Notes under the pieces: model-generated | The model's input: the letters and a program-made list of their open reading frames with translations, nothing else | Databases searched by the model: none | Told to the model about the DNA's origin: nothing | Translations under genes and position numbers: made by a program | NCBI GenBank assembly: GCA_016946835.1 | Contig: JACVTC010000024.1 | Coordinates: forward strand, 1,161,001-1,225,000 | Length of the DNA stretch: 64,000 nucleotides | Direction: 5' to 3' | Source: Neocallimastix lanati (nom. inval.) | Lineage: Eukaryota > Neocallimastigomycota > Neocallimastigomycetes > Neocallimastigales > Neocallimastigaceae | Part shown: positions 12,641-28,640 of the stretch, piece by piece | Layout of the letters: each line of letters opens with the position of its first letter | How positions within the stretch are numbered: the stretch's first letter is position 1

Positions 12641-13299
12641 ACTCCAACTATCGACACTGAAACTTATTACTTGTACAACTTATTCCATACACTCATAATG
12701 GTTCATTTCCACTTGAAATTCGATAACACTCACACATACTGCATCATACTTTCTGATAATGAATCTTTTAGTTTTAGGAAGAATGTGGTGATAATAACAC
12801 TATTTTTTCTATCATAATGGCAATTTTCATCAAATCCCTAATGTATCCTTCAACACAACAGTGACAAATATAATTCTCAACAAAGATATTTCAATAATCC
12901 TCATTAATTGGTCTTATCATATATTTGAAAGCCTTTGTGAATTTATTTTTATTTTAATAAAAATAATATTCAAGGAAAAAGTGGCTCATTATTTTTAAAA
13001 ACAAATTTCTAGCAATCAGTGTATATTTGGTTAAGATAATCCATTTTCATAATTTGAATTGAAATTAATCAAAAAAAAAAGGACATCTTTAATGAAGTAA
13101 AAAATATATATTTGAAAATGAAAATGATATTTCATACTAGTAAAAATAAACCAATTAGCAATACCAGTTATATTGAATATTATACTGTCTTCATGATTAT
13201 TTTCGAAATGCTAATAATAGCAAACGAATGAATTTTATCCTTTAAATCTACCTACTGTAATGATTATTTTTTTTTTTTTTTTGTAATCAAAATCTGAAG

Positions 13300-14020
13300 A
13301 AGACATCCAATAAGTGGAAAAGTCTAATTCTTCTAATATCTTCAACATCTGCAGCAATAAGATTAAAAAAGAGATTCAGCTACAGCCATTCTAGCAGATG
13401 CTGCATTTTTAATAAAAAAAACAAAAATTGATGGACGTTCACTCATAGACATTACAATTGCTTCATCATAATAAGCCTCGTAAGAAGAAGCTGTGACAGC
13501 TAAATAAAGAAACTTTCATTATCGTCATTATGTTGAGAAAAATCATAAATGAAGATAGCCAATAAAAGTCCATGATAAATTCAGGAAAAAATCAATAAAG
13601 ATAATCCAAAATATTTCACAATATCTATATCCTTAGATTATAATGTTTCAAAAGGGGGAAAAGTAGCCATATTTTGTTGGACACTTGTAACCTCATATTT
13701 TTCGCTTTTTTCAGTATTAATTGGTATTTGATTTCTTTCGAATATGCGATAATCCGTCGTAAATAGGAACGTTATGCTTAAAGTTTCAACAGCTATAGAA
13801 GAATTTTCACAAAAAATAGGAATTAATCTTATTGGATTTGACAATCCTATATAAACAAAAAAAAATTCAATTTGAACACAAATTTGTTTATTTCTATTTT
13901 TTTTTTTTTTTTTTTTTTTTTATTTTCAATTCCAAAAATATTTTAAATGTTCATTATTTGGAACAGGGAAAAGATCAATTCTATCACTAAAGTAGGACAT
14001 ATTACTGTTAAATTCTAAAA
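13300..14020 (-). pseudogene. Relic of phosphoribosylformylglycinamidine synthase (PurL type)
   Basis: On the minus strand, segments matching the purine-biosynthesis enzyme FGAM synthase occur in the right order. FSDRIDLFPVPNNE (about 13960-14010) corresponds to the RDIPNDE region. RLIPIFCENSSIAVET (about 13790-13835) corresponds to the 'ICKRERCPYAVVG' region. AVTASSYEAYYDEAI (about 13460-13505) corresponds to the TASSxxGYYGEAM motif. SARMAVAESLFNLIAADV and EDIRRIRL (about 13330-13400) correspond to the SARLAVGEALTNIAA...DIKRIKLSANWM core. Stops, frame shifts and poly-T or poly-A insertions break it. Only a middle portion of a roughly 1300-residue enzyme is recognisable. The identification rests on remembered family motifs and is strong for the last two segments. 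Confidence 0.65.
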
Positions 14021-14026
14021 TAAAAA

Positions 14027-14064
<38 letters not shown>

Positions 14065-15257
14065 ATAAGAACATGCATAAATATTTATAAAATTTGATGT
14101 CTCTATCGTTATGAGAAAGGATCTGATGTTAAGATAACTGTCGATAATTTATTATAAAGAATAATCGTTGAATTTCATTTAATGAAAAAAAAATTTCCGA
14201 TTTATAATAATAAAGATAATCCAGTAAGGAGATATTTTGACTTGTTAGCCAATTTAATTAATTTAACTCGTCAATACTAGAAAAATAAGGAATAAGTAAA
14301 TTCCAATGTGTAAAGAACTCGTCTTTTCTTTTTTCGTTATATTTTTGTGACAATCTTTTTTTTTTTTTTTTCAAAAAAATAAAGTTGAAGTCAAAGTTTA
14401 TATGCTTATTACTAAATAAAATTTTATTGATTCTTTTGTTTTATCAATAATTATTACTTTTCTTATATTTTCAAATATAATTTTAAAAACCGTAAAACAT
14501 TTCAAGCAACTTAAATTTTCTTTACCTTCTAAATTTATTATAGTCAATCAATACTACCATTGTTCATAGATAGAAAAGGGATATCAAAATATTTCTTAAA
14601 AAAAAAAAAAATTAATAATAACTACTTTTTCTATTCCATCTACTATAAATATACTGTCTATAAGTACTGGTATTCTTATTTCATAAGGAGCATGGACTAC
14701 AGAAGTAAAAACAGTTTTTTTTTTTTTTTTACGAATTATTAAACGATCGTTATTTTATTTTAAAAATAACAACACTTAAGGGATCCTATTTTCTTCCTTG
14801 ATATATACTCTATACCAAAACTTCAAATTTTACTTTTCTCAAAATTTCATTCATCAATGATCTATCACTTCTACTTATTATATCTAATCTGTATTATAAA
14901 TTTAGAAAGTCTTTATTATCATTTTCAAATTTTCTGATGTAATAACTTTTTTATGAATAACAAGGCACCTTTAACTTTCATTTAAAAAAAAAAAAGGCAA
15001 CATATTTTACAATCATACATTATTGTAATCAATTAAAATTCTTTATTATGTTCCTTTACTTGGTTCCAATAAAATTCGTAATAAAAATATTATCTTTAAG
15101 ACTTCTTAAGAACAGTAATAAAATAATATATTCAAAATCATCTGAAAATGATAAAGAAAGAAATTAATACAAAAGTAGAAAATAAGGATTCAGAAAACAA
15201 TATAATAAAAAAGAAAATAATATAAATAAAAAAGGGAAAACTTTTAATTTTATTATA

Positions 15258-15291
<34 letters not shown>

Positions 15292-15753
15292 GATTATTTC
15301 AGCATTAGCCAGAATGGACAAAATCAAAATAAATAAAAAAAACTCAATTAAAAAATGATGCTCATTTTAGAACCGTACGGATGATCAATACATTCAATCA
15401 TACGAAGTAATATTATAAATATAATTCAGGCTTTGAAAGAATTTAGTGATAAAAAATATGGATGATTAATGTAAAAATAAAATAAAAAAAATATATATAT
15501 AAAAAATCGTATATATAATCAAAATAAAATAATGAAATTTAATAAATAGTAATAGGGGTACTACTCGTTCTTTATCAAATTTCATAGAAAAGATTAATAT
15601 TTCATATAGATTTCTTTTTTGGAAAATAAATTAACATTTAAAATGTTAAATATTTTTAATAGATTGAATTTTGATATTAACAATTGTTAATGAATTATTG
15701 AGCTATTGAGACTCTTAATCTGTTAAATTCAACACTTATAAAAAAAAAAAAAT
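14021..15753. other. No recognisable gene
   Basis: Poly-A/T tracts, a (TA)n run near 15256-15280 and short open frames only. Minus-strand pieces such as DRSLMNEILRKVKFEVL (about 14800-14860) look protein-like but match nothing I recognise. They may be further decayed parts of the element or captured genes. Confidence 0.6.
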
Positions 15754-15861
15754 TGAAATGATATTTATATTTTTATTTATGTATTTATTTATTTATTTTA
15801 TTATTTTTACATTAAGAAGGACTTATTCATTTAAGAATATGTCATTACATGTTATTTATAA

Positions 15862-15897
<36 letters not shown>

Positions 15898-16027
15898 AGT
15901 ATAACATTATTGGTAACATTTAACCTTTCATTACAATGCATTATACTATCGAATAAAAATATTTTTACATTTAATAACATTGTATAATAAGCAATGTAAA
16001 TCAGATACATAACTGTGATATTTTTCA
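15754..16027 (-). repeat. LTR-like repeat, right copy
   Basis: Diverged direct copy of 7650-7884 with a poly-T expansion at about 15867-15892. If the two copies are one pair, they bound an 8.4-kb minus-strand element that encloses the copia, dockerin and PurL relics. Alternatively this is the LTR of a separate insertion of the same family. Confidence 0.65.
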
Positions 16028-16170
16028 GAACCTATTTAATTATATTTTTATAAATTATTTTCTTTTTCTTGAGTGGATTAATTTTTTTCAATAATTTTTC
16101 ACTTTTTTTTTTTTTTTTTTTTTTTTTATAGACTTTTGAATATATCTACATATAAATATGTGGAGCCCTT

Positions 16171-16613
16171 CTTTTTTCGGAGGGTGGTGCGTTTCGGAAT
16201 GTGGCTTTAAATATTTTTACATAAATTTTCATTTCGGAATGTGGCTTATATTATTTTTTATAAATTTTTATTTATGAATATAATATTTAAACATTAAAAT
16301 AAAATGGCACATATAATTTCTTTGAAAAAATAATTATTAAAAATATTTAATCTTTTTTAATTTTTTTATTTTTTTTTTTTTTTTAATTTTTTTTATTTTT
16401 TTTATTTTTTTATTTTTTTATTTTTTTATTTTTTTATTTTTTATTGTCAAATATATATTAAATTATGAAATTATTATAAAATAAAATATTTATTTAATTA
16501 TTATTTAATTATTTATTTATATAAAAAAATTTTATTATAATACGCCATCTCAAAAAACATGTGGCTTATACTATTCATGTGCGGTTCCGAAACGCGCTCT
16601 CCCCCTTTTTTCG
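16171..16613. mobile_element. Mutator-like miniature inverted-repeat element, 9-bp duplication
   Basis: Perfect 9-bp direct repeats CTTTTTTCG (16171-16179 and 16605-16613) flank a 425-bp element. Its terminal inverted repeats read inward as GAGGGTGGTGCGTTTCGGAA and GGGGAGAGCGCGTTTCGGAA. Inside, the motif GGAATGTGGCTT recurs and an ACGCCAT block lies near the right end. There is no coding capacity. A 9-bp duplication with inverted ends is the hallmark of the Mutator (MULE) superfamily. Confidence 0.75.
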
Positions 16614-16825
16614 CAATACCATATATATATCATATGTACATTTATATATACAGGGAGTACTGCCTATAGTCATGTAATATTCATTAGATATAATAAATAT
16701 GGGTTACCACAACTAGATATAATTTATTACACAGCCACAATAGTTGCTAATTAATCATATCAGTTTGACTGTGAGAGAACTTCCAATTTCATTTATTGGA
16801 AAAATCCAAGGGTTGGGAAAAGATA
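16614..16825. other. Spacer between two miniature elements; possible coding relic
   Basis: The base composition is less skewed than the surroundings. The minus strand gives FPNPWIFPINEIGSSLTVK, followed by further protein-like pieces broken by stops. I do not recognise it. Confidence 0.3.
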
Positions 16826-16834
16826 CACTAAGAG

Positions 16835-17512
16835 GGAGTGTTGCATTTCAGAACGTGGCTTTTAAATTTAAATTGATTTATAATTTGACGCCCTATATCT
16901 TTTTCTTTTTTGAATAATTGTAAATAAATAAATAAATAAATATTGAAATAAATATAAATAGGTAAATTTTTTTTTTTTTTTTTAGCTTAAACATCAAAAA
17001 GAAATTTCTCATACACATTATTTATAATAAATATTTATTATTATTTTAATGAAAAATATTAAAAAATATCTTTAAAATTAAATATTATTTTATATTTTAT
17101 TATATATTTTATTATTATTTTAATGAAAATTATTAAAATATGTCTGTAAAATTAAATATTATTATAAATTTCATTATTTTAAAAATTAAATGTTATTAAA
17201 TATTTTTTTATTATTTTAACAAAAATACAAAAATATATCTTTAAAATCAAATATTATTTTGTATTTTATTATATATTTTGTTAGTATTTTAACAAAAAAT
17301 ACTAAAATATATCTTTAAAATTAAATATTATTATATATTATTGTAACAAACGGTATTAAAGTATTTTTTTTTTATTAAATATTATTTCGTTATTTTATTA
17401 TTTATTTATTAAAAGCAATTAAAGCCACCCTTACATCAACGGTTTTTTAAAGTACGCCGCATTTTATATAACCCACATTCCGAAATGCAACGTTGCGAAA
17501 TGCACTACATCC
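16835..17512. mobile_element. Mutator-like miniature element, degraded
   Basis: The left end GGGAGTGTTGCATTTCAGAA and the inverted right end (GGATGTAGTGCATTTCGCAA, then GTTGCATTTCGGAATGTGG) match the family seen at 16.18 and 37.44 kb. Flanking 9-mers ACACTAAGA (16826-16834) and AAACTAATA (17513-17521) agree at 7 of 9 positions, consistent with an old target duplication. The interior is AT-rich with repeated (T/A)TTAAATATTATT blocks and no coding capacity. Confidence 0.6.
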
Positions 17513-17521
17513 AAACTAATA

Positions 17522-18716
17522 AGACATATGCGCAGGATCTATCCAGAAAACCTTATCTTATTATTAATTAATAATTAATAAATAAAAAATTAAATAATAA
17601 AATAATAAATAAAAAATAATAAATAAATAAATAAATAAATAAATTAAAAAAAAAAAAAAGATAATATAAATATTTTAAAATATTACATAAATAAAAATAA
17701 AAATAAAAATAAAAAAAAAAAGAGATTTGAAATTTTAAAATTTGAAATTTTAAAATATAAAATCTAAATTAATAATAATAATAAAAGTAATAAACAATAA
17801 ATAAATTCAAAAATAATATATATATATACATATACATAAGATAAAGATAATTGTTATATACAATAAAAATAATATATATAATATAATAAAAAAAATATAT
17901 AAATAATAAACAAAAAAAAATAAAAGAAAAAAAAATTAAATAAAAAGAACTTTATTACATATAAGCCAAAAAAAAAAATAAAAAAATAAAAAAATAAAAA
18001 AAAAAATAAAAAAAAATAAATTAAAATTAAAATTAAAATTAGATAAATATAATAATGTTGATTTAATATTTAATTAACTATTATCTTTTCGATTATTTAA
18101 TATTTATATATTATTAATTTATTTATTTATTTAATTTTACATATTTATTAATAATTAAGAAAAAAAAAAAAAAAAGTATAAATGATAATTTCAGATAATA
18201 AATAATAGACAATAAATTACAATTTTTAGAAAATATATTAATATATACATTCAAATTTTAAATTTCTAAATTTTAAATCTATATAATCCTCGAAATTGAC
18301 AAAAAATAATAATAATAATTAATAAATTAAAAAAAAAAAAATAAAAAAAAAAAAAAAAGTAAAGATAATAAAAAAGTATAATAAATAAATTATATTTAAC
18401 TTGTTTTTGATTTAATTATTAAATATAAAGTAAAATAATTAAGGTAAATTATATATAAAAATATTTATTACTCTAATATTTATTATTCAATTCTTTTTGC
18501 TATCTTTATAAAAATAATAATAATAATAAATAAATAAATAAATAAATCTTATTTTTATATATCAACAGATACTTAATATGTTTATCTAAATATAATTAAA
18601 TAGAAAATTAATTTGAAATTGTATCTGTTCCCCTAACCATAATAATAATAATTATTTTTTTTTATTTTTATTTTTTTATTTTTTATTTTTTTTTTTTTTT
18701 TTTTTATTTAGAAAAC
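17522..18716. other. AT-rich intergenic upstream of the carrier gene
   Basis: Homopolymers, (AAAT)n runs near 17612-17645 and 18525-18547, and a T-rich tract ending immediately before the start codon at 18717. No promoter element can be singled out in this composition. Confidence 0.6.
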
Positions 18717-21239
18717 ATGGGACTTCAAACGTGGCAGTATCTTCTCGGTATTACAAATGCCAATAGTGATACTCAATCTTATTATTCTTCAGATTTTCAA
18801 TATAATCAACCTTTATCTTTAGCAGATTCAAGGCAATCATTGAATAGTTCAGCATCTCAAAATTCATTATCAGAAGCTCAAAATGAAATTTTATCAACTA
18901 TTGAAAATCATTTTAAAATGTTGAATGATAAATTACAGAAAAAAGGTATTCTCATGAGAAATATATTAAATATATATATATATATATAATTTTTATATAA
19001 GATAACATTTTATGAAGTATATTGAAATAATTTATTATGTTTTATTATTTCGAAATTAAATTAAAATTAAATATATATATATACATGTGTTAATTTATCA
19101 ATAAAAAAGAACAAATGGAAAATTATTTAGGAATTATAATTGGTTTTACAAGTTTGACAACCTCTTTTTTAGTATCTATACCTTTTTCAATTATAAGGAA
19201 TAGAAGTCGAGTAAATTTCTCATTTAATAAATCAATAATAAATTATTTTTATATTTATATATATAATATATATATAAATAATTAATATTTTCTGTTTTTA
19301 TAATTTTAATAACCAATAACTTTTTTTTTTTTTTTCTAATTTTAATAATCAATAACTTTATTTTTATTTTTATTTTTATTTTTTATCTAATATATATATA
19401 AATATATATACAATATTCTCTCAATATATAAAATATTTCTTTCAATAAATATATAATATTACTTTTAATATATATAATATTTCTTTCAATATATATATAT
19501 ACATATAACATTAGGCATTATCTTTAGCTAACCCTAACAATGTAGAATTAATTAATTTTTTAAATAACTTTTCAAAATTACCAGAAGGAAGACTAATTGT
19601 TGAATGTTGTTGTGAAAGTTTATTATACCAGAGTTGTTTTACCTTAACGGAAGATATTATTAATAATGTTAAAGATTTAATGGAAAATCCAAAAGATAAG
19701 AAAAAAGAAGAAAAAAATAAAAGAATGAAGAAAAATAACAGTAATAATAACAATAGTAATAATGGTCATCATCATTCTTCATTGAAAAAAAATAATAAAT
19801 CCGTATTAGTAAAAACAGTTGTCATAAAAAGGTAATACATATATATAAAGAAAAATAAATAAATAAAATTATAAATATTAAATCATTATTAATTTTTAAT
19901 TATATTATATTATATTTTATTTTTCTTTTACAAAATAATAATAATAATAATAATAAACTAAATTTTTATTCAATATTTATATTTATAATTAATTTTTATA
20001 TATAAAAAAAATTCTATTAATATATATATTATCAGTATTGGTTTTATGATTAGTTATCCAATGTATAAAAGTTATATTTGTCATCCAATATATTATCCAA
20101 AAAACATGTTTCAAAATTATAAATCTGTTTTTTCATCAATAAAAACAAAAATTGTAAATAATTTTATTCTTGAGGGATTCAAAGCAAAAACTCAGGGTGT
20201 TATAGCGAAAGCTTCCTCACCTTCACTCGTGAATCAAACTCAAATGAATACTTCAATGATGATAATAAGCCCTTCTTCTACTACTCCTTATGATCCTTCT
20301 TATTTAGAACATATGCCAATCATTGATACTACCAGATGGTATTCAAAGTTCTTTACTACTGTATTTTATTGGATATCTTATGATATAGTGGAAAGATTAG
20401 TCTATAAAGGAATCACTCATTTCTATTTCAGAAGTAATAGTAGTAATAGCAAAAGAGGAGGTAAAGAATTACAAAGAAAACCTATATCTAATGGTCGTCA
20501 AAATAGTCATAATCAAAATCAAAATCAAAATCAAAATCAAAATCAAAATCAAAATCATAATAATAATCAAAGTAGCAATGATCAACAAGATCAAAATGGT
20601 AATATAAATAATGCTAGTAGTAGTTTAGATGAAAATAATCTTCCACCTCAATCCATGCAAAATTCATTCTCACAAGAGCAATCCTCTTCCAATAAGGAAC
20701 AACGTCAAAATAATGGAAGATCACCACAACATGCTAAAGTCTTGAAAATATCCACTACCATGCTTAAAAGAGTATATATTGATGTTTTCTGTCGATTAGC
20801 TAGTAGTATTATTACAAAAGTGATCACTTATCCTTTGGATACGATTTGTGTAAAACTCTTAACCAACGGAACAGAAATTCAAACTAATCTTCAATCCATC
20901 ACCACTTCCACCATCACCGACGCCCCTTTAAATTCCGTTGACGCTATAAGTCAACCTTCTTCCTTCCCAATATCAGAAAATTATCCTCTTCTTAATCCGG
21001 ATATTCATGGTTTCTGGAGTTGTTGTAAAACAATTTACCAAACCGAAGGTATTCTCGGATTTTATGAAGACTTTTTATATAGTATGATTCCAGAAATTCT
21101 TTTAAATACCATGATATTAGAAGTTACATTCTATGCCACCACTTATCTCTTAAAGTACGTTGAAAATAAATATGAAATAATACCCAAATCAAAATATAGA
21201 CATAACCATAAAAAAAGAAGAAAGAATAGAATAGAATAG
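18717..21239 (+). CDS. SLC25A46/Ugo1-like mitochondrial carrier family protein, four exons
   Basis: Exons fit at 18717-18945, 19110-19210, 19515-19831 and 20036-21239, with GT..AG introns and matching phases. They give about 616 residues. Exon 2 opens EQMENYLGIIIGFTSL, exon 3 carries ECCCESLLYQSCF, and exon 4 continues SIGFMISYPMYKSYICHP. The C-terminal half has a carrier repeat (ITKVITYPLDTICVKLL, then GFWSCCKTIYQTEGILGFYEDF). This matches the last repeat of SLC25A46, a degenerate outer-membrane carrier homologue that acts in mitochondrial dynamics and lipid traffic; yeast Ugo1 is related. Two low-complexity inserts are unusual: a Lys/Asn/His stretch in exon 3 and a Gln-Asn repeat (20505-20555) in exon 4. 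In an anaerobic fungus the target organelle would be the hydrogenosome. The family assignment is good, but orthology to SLC25A46 rather than another degenerate carrier is inferred. The exon 1/2 acceptor is the least certain splice site. Confidence 0.75.
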
Positions 21240-22170
21240 AAAATAATAAATAAATAAATAAATAATAGTTATTAATAATATTTATTAATAATAATAATAA
21301 ATAATAATTATATATATACATATATAATCGTATTTAAAATAAAAAAAAAAAAAAAAATAAAATAAAAAAAAAAAAAATAAAAAAATAATAATAATAATAA
21401 TAAAATAAAATAAAAAAATTAAAAATTAAAAATTAAAATAAAATAAAAAAAATAAAATAAAATAAAAATAAAATTAAAAAATAAATATAATATATATATA
21501 TATATATAGGTAAATTATATATATATAAATTTAGAATGTAAAAGATATATATATATATATATATATATATCTTTTTTATTTTTATGTTTACTATACAAAT
21601 ACTTATATATAATAATATTTAAAAATAAACAATTTTAAATTAATATCTATTATTATTATTATTTTAAAAATTGGATATTTAAAAAAATAATATTATTATT
21701 AATATTAAAATATATATATATATATATTTTTATTTTATTTTATTTTATTCAGTCTATACTTTATATATATATATATATATTTATATATTTTTCTAAATGA
21801 GAAATAATACAAATAATACAAGTAGATTATTTCCATTTTTTTTTTTAAAAAAAAAAAAAATTTCTTACTTTAAATTTTACCACCTAACTTTCTTCATTGA
21901 GTTCATTGGGCTATAAACAAAAAGTTTTTTTTTTTTTTTTTATCATTTCGTTAAATAGAAGTTCATATAGTATTGTCATGATGTTCAAAATTCATTCCAG
22001 TTAAAAAAAAATAAAAAAAAAAAAATAAAAATATTAAAATTTATTATTAAAGAGAAAATTTGTTTTTTCATGCTTTATTTTTTATCCTTAACCAACCAAC
22101 TTCACTAGACCCATCCCCCCTTTTTAATTTTCTTACTAGGAGGAGACGTACGTAGTAAAACTATCAGGAG

Positions 22171-22229
<59 letters not shown>

Positions 22230-22600
22230 TTTATTAATTTATTTATTTATTGTATTTTATTTTATAAGAAAGATTAAGTGGTAAAATGATTTAAAGGAGG
22301 TATTATTAAACAAAAAAAAAAAAAAAAAAAAAAAAATGATAAAGTGGTAAAATGATTCAGAGGAGATATCATTAAAACTGGTTGCCTTCTCAATATTCAG
22401 ATAATATCTTTAATTTATTTATCGGTTAACAACGCGATAAAGTCAATACACAAAAATTTGTTCCATCATTTATCCAAGCAAACTGGTGAAGGTAATGGTG
22501 ACCAACCAAATTCACAATAAAACCATTGAGGAGAAAATTCTAAAAATAAGATCTTTAAATAAACTACTCATGATGAAATCATCAACAATAACATTATTTT
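21240..22600. other. Intergenic with (TA)n, poly-A/T and a short duplication
   Basis: Contains (TA)n runs at about 21490-21510, 21547-21570 and 22167-22212. A roughly 65-base direct duplication at 22273-22375 shares AGTGGTAAAATGATT and GGAG(G/A)TAT(T/C)ATTAAA. A short plus-strand protein-like piece (AIKSIHKNLFHHLSKQTGEG, about 22437-22500) is followed by stops and is not recognised. Confidence 0.5.
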
Positions 22601-22614
22601 ATTATTTTTTTTTT

Positions 22615-23110
22615 TTTTTTTTTTACAGCCTCCAATTATTGCCAACTTCAAACTTTATTAATTTTTTCATTTATTAATTACATGAATTATTATATATATA
22701 CATAAAATTAATAATAAAAAAAAATATAATAAATATTATTTGTCCAATTTTTACATAATAATATTTTTTAAATAAATAGTTAATATGAAATAAAAAAAAG
22801 TAATAATTCAAAGATAAATAAAGTGTTTAAATTAATAATTCAGAACAAAAATTTCATAGGCCATGAAACCTCACCTCCATTTTATAAGATTTCTGTATAA
22901 AAAGGAAATTCTTATTCTGGATTAAGGTTTGAATTGATTCTCTGAAAAAAAAAAAAAAAAAAAAATTAAAACTATGGTCTTCTTCTCACTTTCAGAGGCA
23001 TTGGGTCCTGCTTGCCCTGTCTTACTGTATTTTTTTGGCGTTGACACCCCTAGGTTAGTTTATGCTAATATTGTCGGAATAGTACCCCTTGTCGAGTAAT
23101 AGCCCTTGGC
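22615..23110 (-). repeat. Dispersed repeat, copy 1
   Basis: Collinear with 56005-56460. Both begin TTTTACAGCC(T/G)CCAATTATTG-like and share a poly-A-interrupted interior and a CCTCACCTCCA block. Both then share TCTTATnCTGGATTA, the block TTTCAGAGGCATTGG and the stretch GTTGAC...GGTTAGTTT. Copy 2 has a minus-strand open frame in the conserved right part; this copy has lost it. It is probably part of an uncharacterised transposable element. Confidence 0.65.
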
Positions 23111-23780
23111 ATAATTTCATAATTTCTGTATAAAGAGAGAGCCCCAAAATGGCATCACGAAATGGCGTTTTTGAGTAATCACCAGAAATGATTTGGGTTA
23201 TTAAGTAAAAACATCCTCCCATTCCTTTTTTATAATTTAAATTAACAATTTAACAATGTCTGTATCTCTTCCACCAAGAAGGAAGTTATATAGTAGGTAC
23301 CACGTCACATATATATTTTACACACTTACTATTTAGAAAATTACTAATATTAACACAATTACAACCAATGGTTTCATTCACTACATTATTAACAATGATA
23401 CTATTATTCTCACTATCATTAATATTAATATTCCTATTTTCACTATCAATACTATTACCTATTATTAACAATATGATTTCTATTGATTTTATGATTAATA
23501 TTTGTATTTTTCGTTACTACTATCAGAATCAGTACTTGATTCTACATTAATTCATATCTGTGTGACAACAGTGTTTACATTACTATTTTTTATCGGGCAA
23601 TATTTACTAATTATAAAACTGCTTTTTCATAAAGCTTTTTTTTTTTTTAATGTCCATAAAATATTTCATTCGAAATTCATTGAAAAAAAAAAAAAAAAAA
23701 AAAAAATTATTGACATTTAGAAAAACCAAAATTCCAATCGAGGATTATTTTTTTTTTTTTTTTTAACAAGGATACCGTCG
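23111..23780. other. No recognisable gene
   Basis: Overlapping short frames on both strands around 23286-23550 arise from ATT/AAT-rich sequence and show no family similarity that I can see. CATCACGAAATGGCG near 23150-23166 is reminiscent of the Mutator-like end motif, but no inverted partner is visible. Confidence 0.45.
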
Positions 23781-23940
23781 TCTTCCATCATAGTGTCGAC
23801 TTTTGGCAACACGAGCATCGAAATTTATTTATATCCGCATCTGGTATAAAAATACCATCAGAATCCAATGCTATATTCAGGATATTTAAAAGTTGAGCTT
23901 TTAAGGTAATTAGAGACCGTCACAACAGCGTTTTATCAAC
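23780..23940 (-). pseudogene. Unidentified coding relic
   Basis: The minus strand reads AQLLNILNIALDSDGIFIPD followed by ADINKF, with stops and frame changes on either side (TMMEDDGILV lies downstream in another frame). Composition and codon use look protein-like. No family was recognised. Confidence 0.35.
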
Positions 23941-24545
23941 AATCAAGATTCCATATTTATCACAATTATTGAAAAAATAACAATAAAAAAAATAAAAATA
24001 ACACCAATAATAATAATGATAATGATAATGATAATAATAAAATTATAATAATTATATTACATGATTATATAGTTTTTTTTTTTTTTTTTTTTTTTTTTTC
24101 TATTTTAAAACAATATTTTAAATATATATTATATAATATTTACAAAATAACCAAGAAAAAATTGACAATTAAAAACAAAAATAAAAAATTTACCTTTTTT
24201 TTTTTTTTTTAATTATACAAAATTTCAAATTTTATTTATTTATTATTAATTATTATTATATTACAAGATAAAAATAATATAATATTTATACTAATTCATA
24301 CCTTTATTTTGGTATTTATAAATACCGCTTTAAAGTAATAATAGAATTTTATATATAATAAAATTCATTTATTCCTTATTATAAGTAAAATTTTTTACAT
24401 ATTAACTTAATAATATATCAATTATTAATGCGTATTTTTTTTTCTTTTGTTTTATAAATTGGTTTTTATAATAATAAAATAAAAATTGATGTCTTATAAA
24501 ACATTCGATACTTTTTAAGTAAAAAAAAAAATAGTTTTAATCTGC

Positions 24546-28440
<3,895 letters not shown>

Positions 28441-28640
28441 TAATTTGTACAACACATTTCCAATAATTTAATTAGTAATTTTTTAAAATTTTATTTTATT
28501 TGGAATTAAATTAATATTAATTTTTTTTTTTTTCTAAATTTAAAATTTAAAATCGAATAGGAAAAAAAAAATTATAATAAAATTACTAAATTAAAAATAA
28601 TAAATTTTTAATATATATATATATTTTTTAGTAATATATT
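28441..28640. repeat. Direct repeat, left copy
   Basis: It shares AATTTGTACAAC(A/C)CATTTCCAAT and ATCGAATAGGAAAA, in the same order and spacing, with 31951-32130. The two copies flank a 3.3-kb segment. They could be diverged LTRs or a local duplication. Confidence 0.55.

Noticed and set aside
23286-23720. Overlapping short frames on both strands
   Set aside because: Low-complexity ATT/ACT-rich DNA; no domain, no conserved motif, and adjacent homopolymers.
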